Part shown: one piece after another, positions 1 through 8,284 of the stretch | How the letters are laid out: each line of letters opens with the position of its first letter | Position numbering within the stretch: position 1 is the stretch's first letter | NCBI RefSeq assembly: GCF_000987775.1 | Contig: NZ_LAHO01000005.1 | Coordinates: 124,001-188,000 of the forward strand | Direction: 5' to 3' | Length of the DNA: 64,000 bases | Origin: Arsukibacterium ikkense | GTDB lineage: Bacteria > Pseudomonadota > Gammaproteobacteria > Enterobacterales > Alteromonadaceae | The notes under the pieces: model-generated | Database searches by the model: none | What the model was told of the DNA's origin: nothing | Seen by the model: the letters and a program-made list of their open reading frames with translations, nothing else | Position numbers and translations under genes: made by a program

Positions 1-329
1 TTGCCATTATTACCTCCTTGCAATATTGCCGATTGATTCGTATAAGCGGCAGCCAGTACGCCTGGTATAGATTGCACCGCCTGTAATTGCCGGGTAAATA
101 ATTCCTCTAATGCCGGATAGACACGTAAAGATGAAGTGGTAGGCTTTAACTGCACTAGTAAGGTGTTATGCAGATCCAAACCGGTTGGCTGTTTTAACTG
201 CCGATTTGTTTGCTGCATCAATAACACACTGTTTAACAATAGTGCCAATGTCAGGGCTAACTGCAGCAGCAGCAGGCCAGTGACCACTTTCCGGCTGAAT
301 AACACTTTACAAAGCAAGTAAAATGACAT
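1..329 (-). CDS. MacB/FtsX-type ABC permease, N-terminal part (cut by window edge)
   Basis: The reading frame starts at an ATG at 329 and runs off the left edge of the window, so only about 109 N-terminal residues are visible. It begins MSFYLLCKVLFSRK, followed by a strong hydrophobic segment (about residues 15-38) and then a polar, extracytoplasmic-looking stretch. This is how the MacB-like permeases of ABC exporters begin. An AAGGA ribosome site lies 8 nt upstream of the ATG. The gene starts 5 bp after the stop of the neighbouring permease, so it is the fourth gene of the same leftward operon and probably forms a heterodimeric membrane channel with that permease. The family assignment rests on the N-terminus and the context only. 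Confidence 0.7.
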   Translation of the reverse strand, partial: MSFYLLCKVLFSRKVVTGLLLLQLALTLALLLNSVLLMQQTNRQLKQPTGLDLHNTLLVQLKPTTSSLRVYPALEELFTRQLQAVQSIPGVLAAAYTNQSAILQGGNNG

Positions 330-334
330 GGTGA

Positions 335-1633
335 TTATTCCTTAAGCTGCTGATTTAACGTGCCAAAAGATGCACGAAGCGATGGGTAAAGCGTTACCAG
401 GTAACTACAGACCAGGGTAATGGTCAGTAAGCTCAGTAGCAGTGGTATATCCCAACTGGAGAACAAGCTGTTGCCCGGTAACAGGTGGTTCATCAGCTTG
501 ATACCGACATAGCCAGTTAGCAGCGCGCCAACTATAGTGAAAAGGGCCATCAACAGCACGTCGGCCAGCATTTGCAGCTGCAACTGGGCCCGACTGGCCC
601 CCAGCGCGCGGCGCAGGCTGAATTCATACTGATTACTTAAATAGCGGTTTAATGATAAGTGACTGGCGTTAAATAAACACACCAGCAAAAACAGCAGGGT
701 CACCAGGGCAAACGCCTGTATATCACCTGACTCATCACCAAAATAACTGACAATGTCGCGCATAGCGGTTAACTGGTTATTGATAGGTGCCGGATGACGC
801 CCTGCGGCTTTTTCATCATTAGCCAGGTTCAGCATAAACTGTCGATAGGCTTGCTGCTGCGTTTCAGTATCTAATTGTACCCAATATTGTAATTGATGTA
901 GCGCGCCGGTACGGCCCTCAGTACTTAACTTCCTGTAATCAGTGCTGTCGAACGTTTGTGAGTTAGTTTTTGACAGGTAATGCAGATCGTAGCCGGTTTC
1001 CAGCGGCAGAAAAATGTCTTCGGTCGGGCTTAAGTGGTTACGGCCGTTGGCATCGTATAACCGTGGCAGCATTTGCCAGTGATTAAGCACACCGATAACG
1101 CTGAAGTGTTTATCATCCAACAGCATCTGCTCGCCGACGACGTCTGTCCGACCAAACAATTTTAGCGCCATAGCGCGGCTTAGCAATATTTCAAAGCGCC
1201 CGCCGTCGTCGGCCCAAAAACTGCCATGCAGTAATGGCACGTCAAACATAGCAAAAAAATCGCGTTGGGTAATCCGTATGACGACCGGTGTAGGCGGCTG
1301 CGATGAACTTAGTCGGGCGTAACCATCTGCACTGTACATAGCGGCTTTGGCAGATGGAATGTCACTGTTTGCCAGCTTTTGTACATTGGCATAACTCAGC
1401 ACCCTGGGTGGCCTGCAGTCATTGCAATCGTAAGGGGTTATTAACATCATTGGGAAAAACAGCTTGTTGCTTTTGGCGGGCAGCGGATCGGAGTTGAGCT
1501 GGTAATAAAAAGTAGCGTTGGCAAAAAAGACACCTAAGCCTACGCTTAATATAAAAATTGTCAGCGCATAAGGTAGAGGCGCGCGTTTAATACTAACCAG
1601 ACTGACCTTAATATAATAAAGAAATTGTTCCAC
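335..1633 (-). CDS. MacB/FtsX-type ABC transporter permease
   Basis: Inner-membrane permease of a MacB-like ABC exporter. The frame can be extended to 1747, but that would overlap the ATPase gene by about 100 bp. The GTG at 1633 has a perfect AAGGAG ribosome site 6 nt upstream and gives 432 residues beginning (M)EQFLYYIK. The layout is the family one: an N-terminal membrane helix near residues 18-42, a large periplasmic domain of roughly 250 residues, then three membrane helices near the C-terminus (the FtsX domain). It lies between its ATPase (10 bp upstream) and a second permease (5 bp downstream). Such permeases transmit mechanical force and usually act with a membrane-fusion protein, which is present here. 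The substrate cannot be read from the sequence. Confidence 0.85.
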   Translation of the reverse strand: MEQFLYYIKVSLVSIKRAPLPYALTIFILSVGLGVFFANATFYYQLNSDPLPAKSNKLFFPMMLITPYDCNDCRPPRVLSYANVQKLANSDIPSAKAAMYSADGYARLSSSQPPTPVVIRITQRDFFAMFDVPLLHGSFWADDGGRFEILLSRAMALKLFGRTDVVGEQMLLDDKHFSVIGVLNHWQMLPRLYDANGRNHLSPTEDIFLPLETGYDLHYLSKTNSQTFDSTDYRKLSTEGRTGALHQLQYWVQLDTETQQQAYRQFMLNLANDEKAAGRHPAPINNQLTAMRDIVSYFGDESGDIQAFALVTLLFLLVCLFNASHLSLNRYLSNQYEFSLRRALGASRAQLQLQMLADVLLMALFTIVGALLTGYVGIKLMNHLLPGNSLFSSWDIPLLLSLLTITLVCSYLVTLYPSLRASFGTLNQQLKE

Positions 1634-1643
1634 AAGCCGCTCC

Positions 1644-2342
1644 TTATGCGCTTTGCGCTGCGAAGGGTTCATACAGCATAGTGTCGCTAAGCTGACCATC
1701 AATAATCTGAATATGCCGCCCAGCCCGGCGCGCCTGATCCGGGTCATGCGTTACCATTAAAATAGTGCAGCCTTGCTGGTTAATCTGCTCCAGCAGCTCC
1801 ATCACCTGGCGGGCCATTAGCGAATCGAGGTTACCGGTAGGTTCATCAGCCAGTAAAATGCGCGGTGTGCCGGCAATGGCGCGGGCAATGGCCACCCGTT
1901 GCTGCTGGCCGCCCGATAGCTGGCCGGGTAGGTAATCACGCCGGGCATGCAGCCCCACTAATTCCAGCGCCTGCTCAATCCGTTGTTTACGCTGTGCTGC
2001 TTTTAAACCACGGTAACGCAGGGGCAGCTCGATATTATCAAAAATACTGAAGTCTTTAATCAGGTTAAAACTTTGGAAAATAAAGCCAATTTTCTCATTT
2101 CTCAGCCTGGATAGCGCGGCGTCGGATAAGCCTTTAACCGACTTACCATCTAACTGATAATCACCCGCGTCGAAATTTTCCAGAGTACCCAGAATATTCA
2201 GCAAAGTTGACTTACCCGAGCCGGATGGGCCGGTTAGTGCAGCAAACTCGCCTTCATTTACCTGCAGGTTAACCTCGCGCAGGGCATGGGTTTCAATCAG
2301 TTCGGTGCGGAAAATTTTAGTTAAATTGGTTAGCTTAATCAT
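1644..2342 (-). CDS. ABC transporter ATP-binding protein (MacB/LolD type)
   Basis: This cytoplasmic ATPase of 232 residues powers the adjacent FtsX-type permeases. All nucleotide-binding motifs are intact: Walker A GPSGSGKS at 38-45, Q-loop Gln90, signature LSGGQ at 142-146, Walker B ILLADE at 162-167 with the catalytic Glu, and switch His199. The ATPTGNLDS-like segment after Walker B (DEPTGNLDS) is typical of the LolD/MacB/FtsE branch. The gene sits between the membrane-fusion protein and the first permease. Exporters of this type extrude macrolides, peptides or lipopeptides; the specificity here is unknown. Confidence 0.93.
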   Translation of the reverse strand: MIKLTNLTKIFRTELIETHALREVNLQVNEGEFAALTGPSGSGKSTLLNILGTLENFDAGDYQLDGKSVKGLSDAALSRLRNEKIGFIFQSFNLIKDFSIFDNIELPLRYRGLKAAQRKQRIEQALELVGLHARRDYLPGQLSGGQQQRVAIARAIAGTPRILLADEPTGNLDSLMARQVMELLEQINQQGCTILMVTHDPDQARRAGRHIQIIDGQLSDTMLYEPFAAQSA

Positions 2343-2384
2343 TGTTATTCCTTGATTTTGTATTTGTTTGCCCGAAGCGCGAGC

Positions 2385-3653
2385 TTAATTCAGGTTAACC
2401 CGGTTCTGGTCTTTGAAATCACTGAGGTTAGAGATAACCCATTGCTCACCGGCGCTGGCGCCACTGAGAATTTCCACCCACTGCACTGATATGGCACCTA
2501 ACTCGACATTTTTGCGCACTGCCTGGTTGTCCAGTACCTGGTAAGCCTGACGGCCACCACCAGAGCTGATAAAGTCGCCGCGGGCAATTTTCAGTACATC
2601 GGCTTTATGTTCCAGAATAACCCGTGCCGTTAAGCGCTGGCTTTGTCGCAGCTGAGTATTGTCAAGCTGGGCAAAGCGCACCCGGGCGCTGACCTGGTTA
2701 TTGCGTACCTCCGGGGCGATATAGCTGATAACGCCACTGAGTTGCTGGTTGCCAAGAGCAATGTCAACCTGTTGGTTGGGCGCTAAATCGCGGGCATAAC
2801 TTTCCGGTACTGCTAATTCTGCTTCGTACTGGCTTAAATCTATTACCGTCAGCAAAGCCTGGCCTGGCAGCACATGGCTTTGTTGCTCTACCAGCCAGCT
2901 GCCAAGCTGACCGGTGACCGGGGCCGTGATATCCAGTGCTGCCACTTTACGTTGTAGCTCATTAACCACCAATTGCTGGCGGTGAATATCCTGAGCGCGC
3001 GAGCCTTGTTCAAACGCCAGTTTATCGCGTGCCAGCTCGACCTTTCGTTTGGCATGATCAAACTCCAGTTCGGCCTTGGTCAGGTTGTCTTTGGCAATAT
3101 CAAAATCCAGAGCCCGGATAACGCCCATTTCAATAGACTGAGTGGCCCGTTGCAGCTCTCGCCGCGCCGCCAGCAAATTAACCTGGCCATTATTCATTAC
3201 CTGCTCTATATCCAGTTGTTGCTCCCGCGCGGTCAGCACTGCCCGCTCGGCTTCTGAAGTCATGCTCAGCAATACCGCCTGTTGTTGCTGTAAATCGCTT
3301 TGCAATGCCGGGCTGGCGATCGTCGCCAGCAAGTCGCCGGCAACAACGGCTTCGCCGGGCTGTTTAAATAACTGCACCTGACCGGTGTCCTGGCTGTACA
3401 GGGTAGGGGCATTTGCTGCGACAATCCGGCCCTGGACCGCAATATCCCGCACCAGATCACCACGTTGTACTGTGGCAAACTGCAGCTGATTACGCGGCAG
3501 TACTAAGCTGGCGCTTTGCCCGGCCGATTGAAAAACGACGATTGCACTTACGCTTAACAGCGCAATGACAATGGCCGCCGCCAGATAGCGGCGCAACTTA
3601 CGTTTGGCTGGTTGGGCAATAATATTGTCTTGTTGCTCGGTACCCTGGATCAT
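2385..3653 (-). CDS. HlyD-like membrane-fusion (periplasmic adaptor) protein
   Basis: First gene of the leftward export operon, 422 residues. A cytoplasmic, Lys/Arg-rich N-terminus is followed by one membrane helix (about 22-40), a lipoyl/barrel-sandwich half, a long Gln/Glu-rich helical hairpin (about 115-235), the second lipoyl half (ITAPVTGQLGSW) and beta-barrel domains. This is the HlyD/MacA fold that links an inner-membrane ABC pump to an outer-membrane channel. No TolC-like gene is in the window, so the channel is probably shared. Its start lies about 43 nt downstream of the predicted transcription start of the sigma-54 promoter at 3706-3723. Confidence 0.88.
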   Translation of the reverse strand: MIQGTEQQDNIIAQPAKRKLRRYLAAAIVIALLSVSAIVVFQSAGQSASLVLPRNQLQFATVQRGDLVRDIAVQGRIVAANAPTLYSQDTGQVQLFKQPGEAVVAGDLLATIASPALQSDLQQQQAVLLSMTSEAERAVLTAREQQLDIEQVMNNGQVNLLAARRELQRATQSIEMGVIRALDFDIAKDNLTKAELEFDHAKRKVELARDKLAFEQGSRAQDIHRQQLVVNELQRKVAALDITAPVTGQLGSWLVEQQSHVLPGQALLTVIDLSQYEAELAVPESYARDLAPNQQVDIALGNQQLSGVISYIAPEVRNNQVSARVRFAQLDNTQLRQSQRLTARVILEHKADVLKIARGDFISSGGGRQAYQVLDNQAVRKNVELGAISVQWVEILSGASAGEQWVISNLSDFKDQNRVNLN

Positions 3654-3705
3654 CGCTATTGTTCGCTTTGCTGATTAATAACAGAATATTGTCGTTAAAG
3701 GCATT

Positions 3706-3723
3706 TAGCAGCTTTAGTGCCAA
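3706..3723 (-). promoter_or_regulatory. sigma-54 (RpoN) promoter of the ABC export operon
   Basis: On the minus strand the sequence reads TTGGCACTAAAGCTGCTAA. The GG at 3721-3720 and GC at 3709-3708 are separated by exactly 10 bases, the invariant -24/-12 geometry of RpoN promoters, and the surrounding TTGGCAC matches the -24 consensus. It points at the membrane-fusion gene whose ATG is at 3653. This is visible in the sequence; activity is inferred. Confidence 0.72.
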
Positions 3724-3776
3724 TATTTAGGTTGTTGATATATAACAATATTAATTGTTGATGACGAGGCGTGCTG

Positions 3777-3819
3777 CTGTCCGCGGACAGTAAAAGTGTC
3801 CGCGATAAAGCCGCGGACA
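3777..3819 (-). promoter_or_regulatory. Two palindromic upstream activator sites (TGTCCG/CGGACA)
   Basis: CTGTCCGCGGACAG at 3777-3790 is a perfect 14-bp palindrome. A second element has TGTCCGCG at 3797-3804 and its exact inverse CGCGGACA at 3812-3819, with a 7-bp spacer. The two centres lie about 25 bp apart and about 75 and 100 bp upstream of the -12 element of the sigma-54 promoter. That is the normal position for enhancer sites of an NtrC-family activator. The AT-rich stretch between promoter and sites (about 3735-3765) could assist looping. The activator gene is not in this window and may lie beyond its left edge. Confidence 0.6.
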
Positions 3820-3887
3820 TCTGTTGCTAAAACAACTGCTTAACGTAGAATCGACCTTGCGATTAACCAACATAGTATGAGTCGAAG

Positions 3888-4871
3888 ATGGAAATGTCGG
3901 CACAGCGGTATTGTGATAACTGTAACAGCGTACTGCATGGTGAGTTTTGTCATCATTGTGGTCAGGAAAAGAAAAGTTATATCCGTAATGTTAGTGGGGT
4001 GGTAACTGAGTTCTTCGGTGAGTTCAGCAACTGGGACACCCGGCTTTGGCGTACCTTAATACCGTTATGGTTTCGACCGGGCTTTTTAAGCCGGCGTTAT
4101 GTCAGTGGTCATCGGGTGCCTTATGTACCGCCACTGCGGTTGTATTTATTTACGTCCATTATCGCTTTTTTAATTTTCGCAAAACTGATGCCGCAACAAG
4201 CTATCGAAGTTAGCGCTGTGGCCAGTGATCCAGAGTTAATTGTACTGGAGACGAAGGATGGTGCAGACATCACCCTGGCTGAGCTATTAAAACAAACCCA
4301 GACAGAGTTACAACAAGTACCCGGGTTACCCAACAACAGCGCGGTGCCGATATATATTAACGATGAGCACAGTCAGCATACACTGGCGTTGCCGTTTATC
4401 TCAGAACAGGCCCAGCAGCGGCTAAATGAGCGGTTTGCTGCCGTGGTTGCCAACCCTAAACTCGCGGTCAATAAATTTTTCAGTTTGGCACCGCAGATGA
4501 TGTTTTTACTGCTGCCGCTGTTTGCCTTGCTGCTAAAGCTGCTGTATGTCCGCTCTGATCGTTATTACATGGAACATTTGATTGTTGCGCTGCATAGCCA
4601 CAGTTTTATTTTACAGTTTTCGGTGCTGTATTTAGCGCTGGGGCTACTGCGGCAAAGTATCAGCTGGAGCTGGCTGGCGACTGTAGTGGGGTGGTTAGAA
4701 ACTGCGGTGCTATGTTGGATCCCGCTTTATTTGCTGCTGTGTCAGAAATTCTACTACCGGCAACGCTGGGGCAAAACGCTGTTAAAGTTCTGGCTAACCA
4801 GCTCAGTGTATAACCTGCTATTTATATCTGCGGTAATAGGATTAATTGTACTGAGTATTTTGTGGGCTTAG
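3888..4871 (+). CDS. DUF3667 membrane protein with N-terminal zinc ribbon
   Basis: Protein of 327 residues. The N-terminus carries a four-Cys zinc ribbon (C9, C12, C21, C24). It is followed by the conserved stretch of DUF3667 proteins (WDTRLWRTLIPLWFRPG, then YVPPLRLYLF) and about five membrane helices. A polar insert of about 100 residues lies between helices 1 and 2. The molecular function of the family is unknown. Translation could begin at Met1 or Met3. The last 30 bp overlap, tail to tail, with the small secreted-protein gene on the other strand. Confidence 0.82.
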   Translation: MEMSAQRYCDNCNSVLHGEFCHHCGQEKKSYIRNVSGVVTEFFGEFSNWDTRLWRTLIPLWFRPGFLSRRYVSGHRVPYVPPLRLYLFTSIIAFLIFAKLMPQQAIEVSAVASDPELIVLETKDGADITLAELLKQTQTELQQVPGLPNNSAVPIYINDEHSQHTLALPFISEQAQQRLNERFAAVVANPKLAVNKFFSLAPQMMFLLLPLFALLLKLLYVRSDRYYMEHLIVALHSHSFILQFSVLYLALGLLRQSISWSWLATVVGWLETAVLCWIPLYLLLCQKFYYRQRWGKTLLKFWLTSSVYNLLFISAVIGLIVLSILWA

Positions 4872-5201
4872 TGGTGCAGCAACGGTATCGGCTTGTACTT
4901 TGCATTGCAGCAGTTGCTGTTTAAAGTGGTTTATTTGCTGCTGGTTGTCGGCGGTGCTGCCCTCCAGCATCTGAGTAAAAAGTGCAAAGTGCTGGTCGAT
5001 ATAATCCAGCTCACAGCTACATTCCGCTTTAATGTCATCCAGGCTATAGCCTTTAGAGTGCAGCACTTGCAAACAACGCTGTAAGTAACTATCCAGTAGC
5101 TGGTTTTTCAAGTCGTTGGCACTGGCAATGGCTGAACTACTGTTCAGCCAGACCAGTAGCGCGGTTAGCAGCAGCGCGGGCAGGGCATAAGGTGCTGTCA
5201 T
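4842..5201 (-). CDS. Small secreted hypothetical protein with CSC motif
   Basis: 119 residues beginning with a signal peptide (hydrophobic core about 7-25, likely cut after SAIA). The mature part is helical and polar with four Cys: a Cys in YLQRCLQ, the CSC of the KAECSCE segment, and one near the end (LLQCKV). The spacing suggests two disulfides in a small helical periplasmic protein. I do not recognise a named family. It overlaps the end of the DUF3667 gene by 30 bp in convergent orientation. It starts about 120 bp upstream of nothing else on its strand except the regulator gene at 5251-7077, which ends 49 bp before it, so the two could be co-transcribed. Confidence 0.6.
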   Translation of the reverse strand: MTAPYALPALLLTALLVWLNSSSAIASANDLKNQLLDSYLQRCLQVLHSKGYSLDDIKAECSCELDYIDQHFALFTQMLEGSTADNQQQINHFKQQLLQCKVQADTVAAPLSPQNTQYN

Positions 5202-5250
5202 AGGCGTTTCTACATCCTGTTGTTAAAAGAATACTTCGGCGCTAAAAGGC

Positions 5251-7077
5251 TTAAAGATTAAGCGCAGCCAACATTAATTCATTGTGGCGTCGCCAGTTGG
5301 CTGTGGCATTGTTGTCAATGTACTGCGAATAAAAATCACAGCTAACTCGCGCATCCTGGCTACCGCATAACAGTAACGCGACATCCAGACTAATGTACTT
5401 ATTGCCAGCGAGATGGGCCTGTTCGAAGGTGCGCCTGCCATAAAGAATCATTGCCTCGGTTTGTTGCATCGCTTGCGCCAGTATGGTTTTAAGATAAGAG
5501 TTCTCGGCATTATCTGAAGCGAGGCTATCGACTAAGCTTTGCGCTTCAGTCAACCGATTTTGACTGATGTAATGCTGCAGCAGTTGTTGCCTGCTTGACT
5601 GCGCCACCCAATGGTCTGGCGTTAAAGCGGTAAACTCAAGTACCTGTTTTAAATGCGGCTCTTTATCTGAGGGGGTGGCCGCAAAAATCGCGTAATGAAA
5701 TGGCACCTTGGCAAAATGATAGATAGGGAGCTGGTACTCATTCATCTTAGCTTCTGCCTGATGTAAATAATGATATTTATCCTGTTGCTGGCCAAACTTA
5801 CTGGCCAAAACTGACAGATAAGTCAGTGCATCTAACTGCCGTGTTTTATCCTTAGCATCATCAGCTAGTTGCGCAGATTTTAACAGACTGGCTTTCACTG
5901 CCAGATAATCGTTGTTTATAAAGTCGAGCCATGATTGCGCGTGCCAGGCATCTGCCTGGCGTTTTAAATCGTTGATGGCTTCGAACTGCCCGATAGCTAA
6001 GCGCAATTTGCGGGCACTTAATTCAAACAAATCTTTACGGGTTAAAATTCTGCTCTGGTAAAGCAGGGCATTACCGAGTTGTTGCGCGTTGTGTTGGCTT
6101 TGGGCGCTGCTTTCTAATTTTTCAGCCATCACCATGGCCCTGTCAAGTTCGCCCTGTTCAATATAAGCGCTAACTAGTTGACCCAGAATAATAAGATCGT
6201 CCGGCTGTTGCTGATGGGCTATCGACAAGTTGGCTTGCTTTAGCCCGGATGCTTGCGGTTGGCTTAAAAACTGATAGAGAAAAGGTTGCTTTAAATGTTG
6301 CAGCAGCCGCTGGAGCAGCTCGTCTGTTGATGAGGCGGTCAGTTGCCCCTGCCAATCGGCAGCAGGACCTTTCAGTAAGAAATCTAAATACATCTGTTGC
6401 TGGTGGCTACGCAGGTGGCCGGTTAACACAAAGGGATGGGCGCTTTGCAAGGCGGGATATTCAAGCTCTGCGGACATCTCAAACTGGTCAGTATTCAGCT
6501 GAGTTAAGGGCGTGAAAGCAAAGTCAGCATTATCATGCAGCGTCAGGCCCGGTGCGCCTTGGGGAGCGGTTATTGGAATATAAGCGATGTTTAGCGCCGA
6601 ATGGGTAGTGCCCTTGTCGGGCGCTGCGGGCATATAGATAACGCTGAGCAAAAGCAAAACCATGCTCGCTAACACTGCGTAGCCCCAATAAGCCGGTTTT
6701 TTAACGCGAGCGGCGGCAGTCGAAGGTGGTGGCGATGGTAATGGAAAGTGGCGTGCATCCGCTGTCGGCGGATTGTCCTCGGCAGCGAGTTCAGTTGTCA
6801 GTTGCCACTGGTAGCCACGTTTGGACAGGGTTTTGATGGCATCATTACCAAAAAGGTTTCTCAGGTGACTGATGTTTTGAAAAACCGCTTGTTCCGACAC
6901 CACTTTGTTTTGCCAGATATGGCACAAAATATCGGCTTTGCTTACTACGTTATCTGAGCGCTCAAGCAACAGCGCTAAAACTTTGGCCTCGTTGTGACGA
7001 ATTGCCAAAGTATTGCCATTTTGCGTCAGCCGCAAACTCGTACTGTCGAATTCAAACTCTTTAAATCGATAACGCAT
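5251..7077 (-). CDS. CadC/ToxR-like membrane-bound transcriptional regulator, module 1
   Basis: 608 residues. Residues 1-95 form an OmpR/PhoB-type winged helix (LRLTQNGNTLAIRHNEAKVL, then the recognition-helix region around 60-75, ending in KRGYQWQL). A Pro-rich linker (about 100-125) leads to a single membrane helix at about 130-149. The remaining ~450 residues are periplasmic and mostly helical, with TPR-like character. This is the CadC/ToxR plan, in which a periplasmic sensor controls DNA binding at the membrane. A close paralogue lies at 10862-12691; near-identical nucleotide tracts occur in their C-terminal thirds. It is divergent from leader copy 1, the likely target. The signal sensed is unknown. 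Confidence 0.85.
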   Translation of the reverse strand: MRYRFKEFEFDSTSLRLTQNGNTLAIRHNEAKVLALLLERSDNVVSKADILCHIWQNKVVSEQAVFQNISHLRNLFGNDAIKTLSKRGYQWQLTTELAAEDNPPTADARHFPLPSPPPSTAAARVKKPAYWGYAVLASMVLLLLSVIYMPAAPDKGTTHSALNIAYIPITAPQGAPGLTLHDNADFAFTPLTQLNTDQFEMSAELEYPALQSAHPFVLTGHLRSHQQQMYLDFLLKGPAADWQGQLTASSTDELLQRLLQHLKQPFLYQFLSQPQASGLKQANLSIAHQQQPDDLIILGQLVSAYIEQGELDRAMVMAEKLESSAQSQHNAQQLGNALLYQSRILTRKDLFELSARKLRLAIGQFEAINDLKRQADAWHAQSWLDFINNDYLAVKASLLKSAQLADDAKDKTRQLDALTYLSVLASKFGQQQDKYHYLHQAEAKMNEYQLPIYHFAKVPFHYAIFAATPSDKEPHLKQVLEFTALTPDHWVAQSSRQQLLQHYISQNRLTEAQSLVDSLASDNAENSYLKTILAQAMQQTEAMILYGRRTFEQAHLAGNKYISLDVALLLCGSQDARVSCDFYSQYIDNNATANWRRHNELMLAALNL

Positions 7078-7250
7078 TATTTTTAAGTGAACTTGTCGGG
7101 TAAATGATTTGTTTCCAATCTTAACTTACCCGTCTCAATAAAAAAAGCAGAGCCTTGTCTGCATGAACCAGCCTGCACGCGATACGTTGCCCAATATGCC
7201 ATGACCGACTGCTGGTGTGTTGTCATCAACTCCACTCGTGATCTTTGGTT

Positions 7251-7353
7251 TTCTAGGATTTTTCTATTTTCTTGCAATTTAGCTAAAAACTAGATTTTTT
7301 CTAAGATTTCAGCCGTTGCAACTTCGTACCCTGCCTGAAGTTCAACCGAGGCA
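7251..7353 (+). promoter_or_regulatory. Conserved regulatory leader, copy 1
   Basis: This 103-bp block aligns along its whole length with 8285-8387 and, more loosely, 12865-12964. It contains a direct repeat (GATTTTTCTA and AGATTTTTTCTAAGA, start points about 36 bp apart), then a block with GTTGCAAC and GTTCAAC half-arms just before a GAGG ribosome site. The direct repeats are candidate binding sites for the divergent CadC-like regulators. Copy 1 faces a truncated FGE-like gene head (7371) and the dioxygenase. The region 7078-7250 between the regulator start and this block shows nothing else I can name. Confidence 0.7.
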
Positions 7354-7370
7354 TTGTTATTAGAAATTAG

Positions 7371-7460
7371 ATGAGGAATAAGATCAAACTCAAACCGCTG
7401 GCTTTGATTCAACATCAAATTGTATTGATAATCTCACTGAAAACTAAAGGAATTCTTTAA
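7371..7460 (+). pseudogene. Decapitated head of an FGE-like gene, now a 29-codon leader ORF
   Basis: The frame ATG (7371) to TAA (7458-7460) encodes 29 residues starting MRNKIKLKPLAL. This matches the signal-peptide starts of the two FGE-like genes (MRNKIQLQPLAV at 12985, and KIKLQPLAF inside the one at 8393). After about residue 13 the similarity is lost. The stop codon overlaps the ATG of the dioxygenase gene (TAATG), so translation can be coupled. The simplest reading is that a third FGE-like gene lost its body and the dioxygenase gene now follows its promoter and first codons. Too short to be seen by ordinary gene finders. Confidence 0.62.
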
Positions 7461-8092
7461 TGACAAAAATCAACCGTCGTAAATTTCTAACCAATATGGC
7501 AATTGCATCCGCATCTGCCATAGTTTCTACTGGCCTACACGCGAAAATGGTGACACCTACTGACGCTAAAGGCCCTTTTTATCCGATAACACCGCAAAAA
7601 GATAAGGATTTTGATCTCACCCAGATACAAGGTAAATCTGGTGTCGCCAAGGGCGAGATTATCGAGATCAGCGGGCAAGTGTTTGATACTGATCTCAACC
7701 CCATCGAAGATGCCACCATCGATCTATGGCAGGCCAATAGCTTTGGTAAATATCATCACCCCCACGATTCTAGCGACGCGCCTGTTGATGAATACTTTCA
7801 AGGCTGGGCGATTTTTCAAAGTGGTAAAGACGGACGGTTTAAGTTCAAAACCGTCATGCCGGGTGCTTATCCACTTGGTTCTAGCAATCCAAGAACGCCA
7901 CATATTCATTTAATGGTGAGTAAGTTGGGATACGTGGAGCTGATAACACAAATGTACTTTCCAGATCAGCCGTTGAATGACCAAGATGGCTTGTTTAAGC
8001 GCAAGTCTAAGGCGCAGCAACAGGCGATAACGGCTAAGCGACAAGGAGCAAGCAATCGTTATCAGTATGATATTGTACTGGAGAAAGTGTAG
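7460..8092 (+). CDS. Tat-exported intradiol ring-cleavage dioxygenase
   Basis: 210 residues. A twin-arginine signal (NRRKFL at 5-10) with a short hydrophobic core ends near LHA28, so the enzyme should be folded before export. The rest is the intradiol (catechol/protocatechuate) dioxygenase fold with the non-haem Fe(III) ligands in place: Tyr98 (GKYHHP), Tyr137 (PGAYP), His148 and His150 (PHIH). Such enzymes cleave an ortho-dihydroxylated ring between the hydroxyls using O2. Exported versions are poorly characterised. An AAGGA site precedes the ATG, which overlaps the stop of the 29-codon leader ORF. No other aromatic-degradation gene is nearby, so the substrate is open. Confidence 0.85.
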   Translation: MTKINRRKFLTNMAIASASAIVSTGLHAKMVTPTDAKGPFYPITPQKDKDFDLTQIQGKSGVAKGEIIEISGQVFDTDLNPIEDATIDLWQANSFGKYHHPHDSSDAPVDEYFQGWAIFQSGKDGRFKFKTVMPGAYPLGSSNPRTPHIHLMVSKLGYVELITQMYFPDQPLNDQDGLFKRKSKAQQQAITAKRQGASNRYQYDIVLEKV

Positions 8093-8123
8093 CTCGTTTT
8101 CGAAGGGGAATTTAAAGTCATTT

Positions 8124-8157
8124 AAGCAAGGCATCCTCTTCAATCAATGCCTTGCTT
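8124..8157 (+). terminator. Hairpin after the dioxygenase gene
   Basis: A perfect 11-bp stem (AAGCAAGGCAT at 8124-8134 and its inverse at 8147-8157) with a 12-nt loop lies 32 bp after the dioxygenase stop. The U-tract is weak (TATT), so termination may be partial. The rest of 8158-8284 shows no gene. Confidence 0.5.
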
Positions 8158-8284
8158 ATTGGCCCATTAACTCTCGCTAAATGGGAAATAACTTAATCAA
8201 CTTGGTATCAATGTGGACAGTATTACGTCTGCAGCGCTAGCGATGATCTGACCAATTCTCTACTGCCAGCTTCGACAATATTTT

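Noticed and set aside
7083-7277. 64-residue minus-strand frame upstream of the CadC-like regulator
   Set aside because: No ribosome site, no family resemblance, and it covers the divergent promoter region next to leader copy 1.
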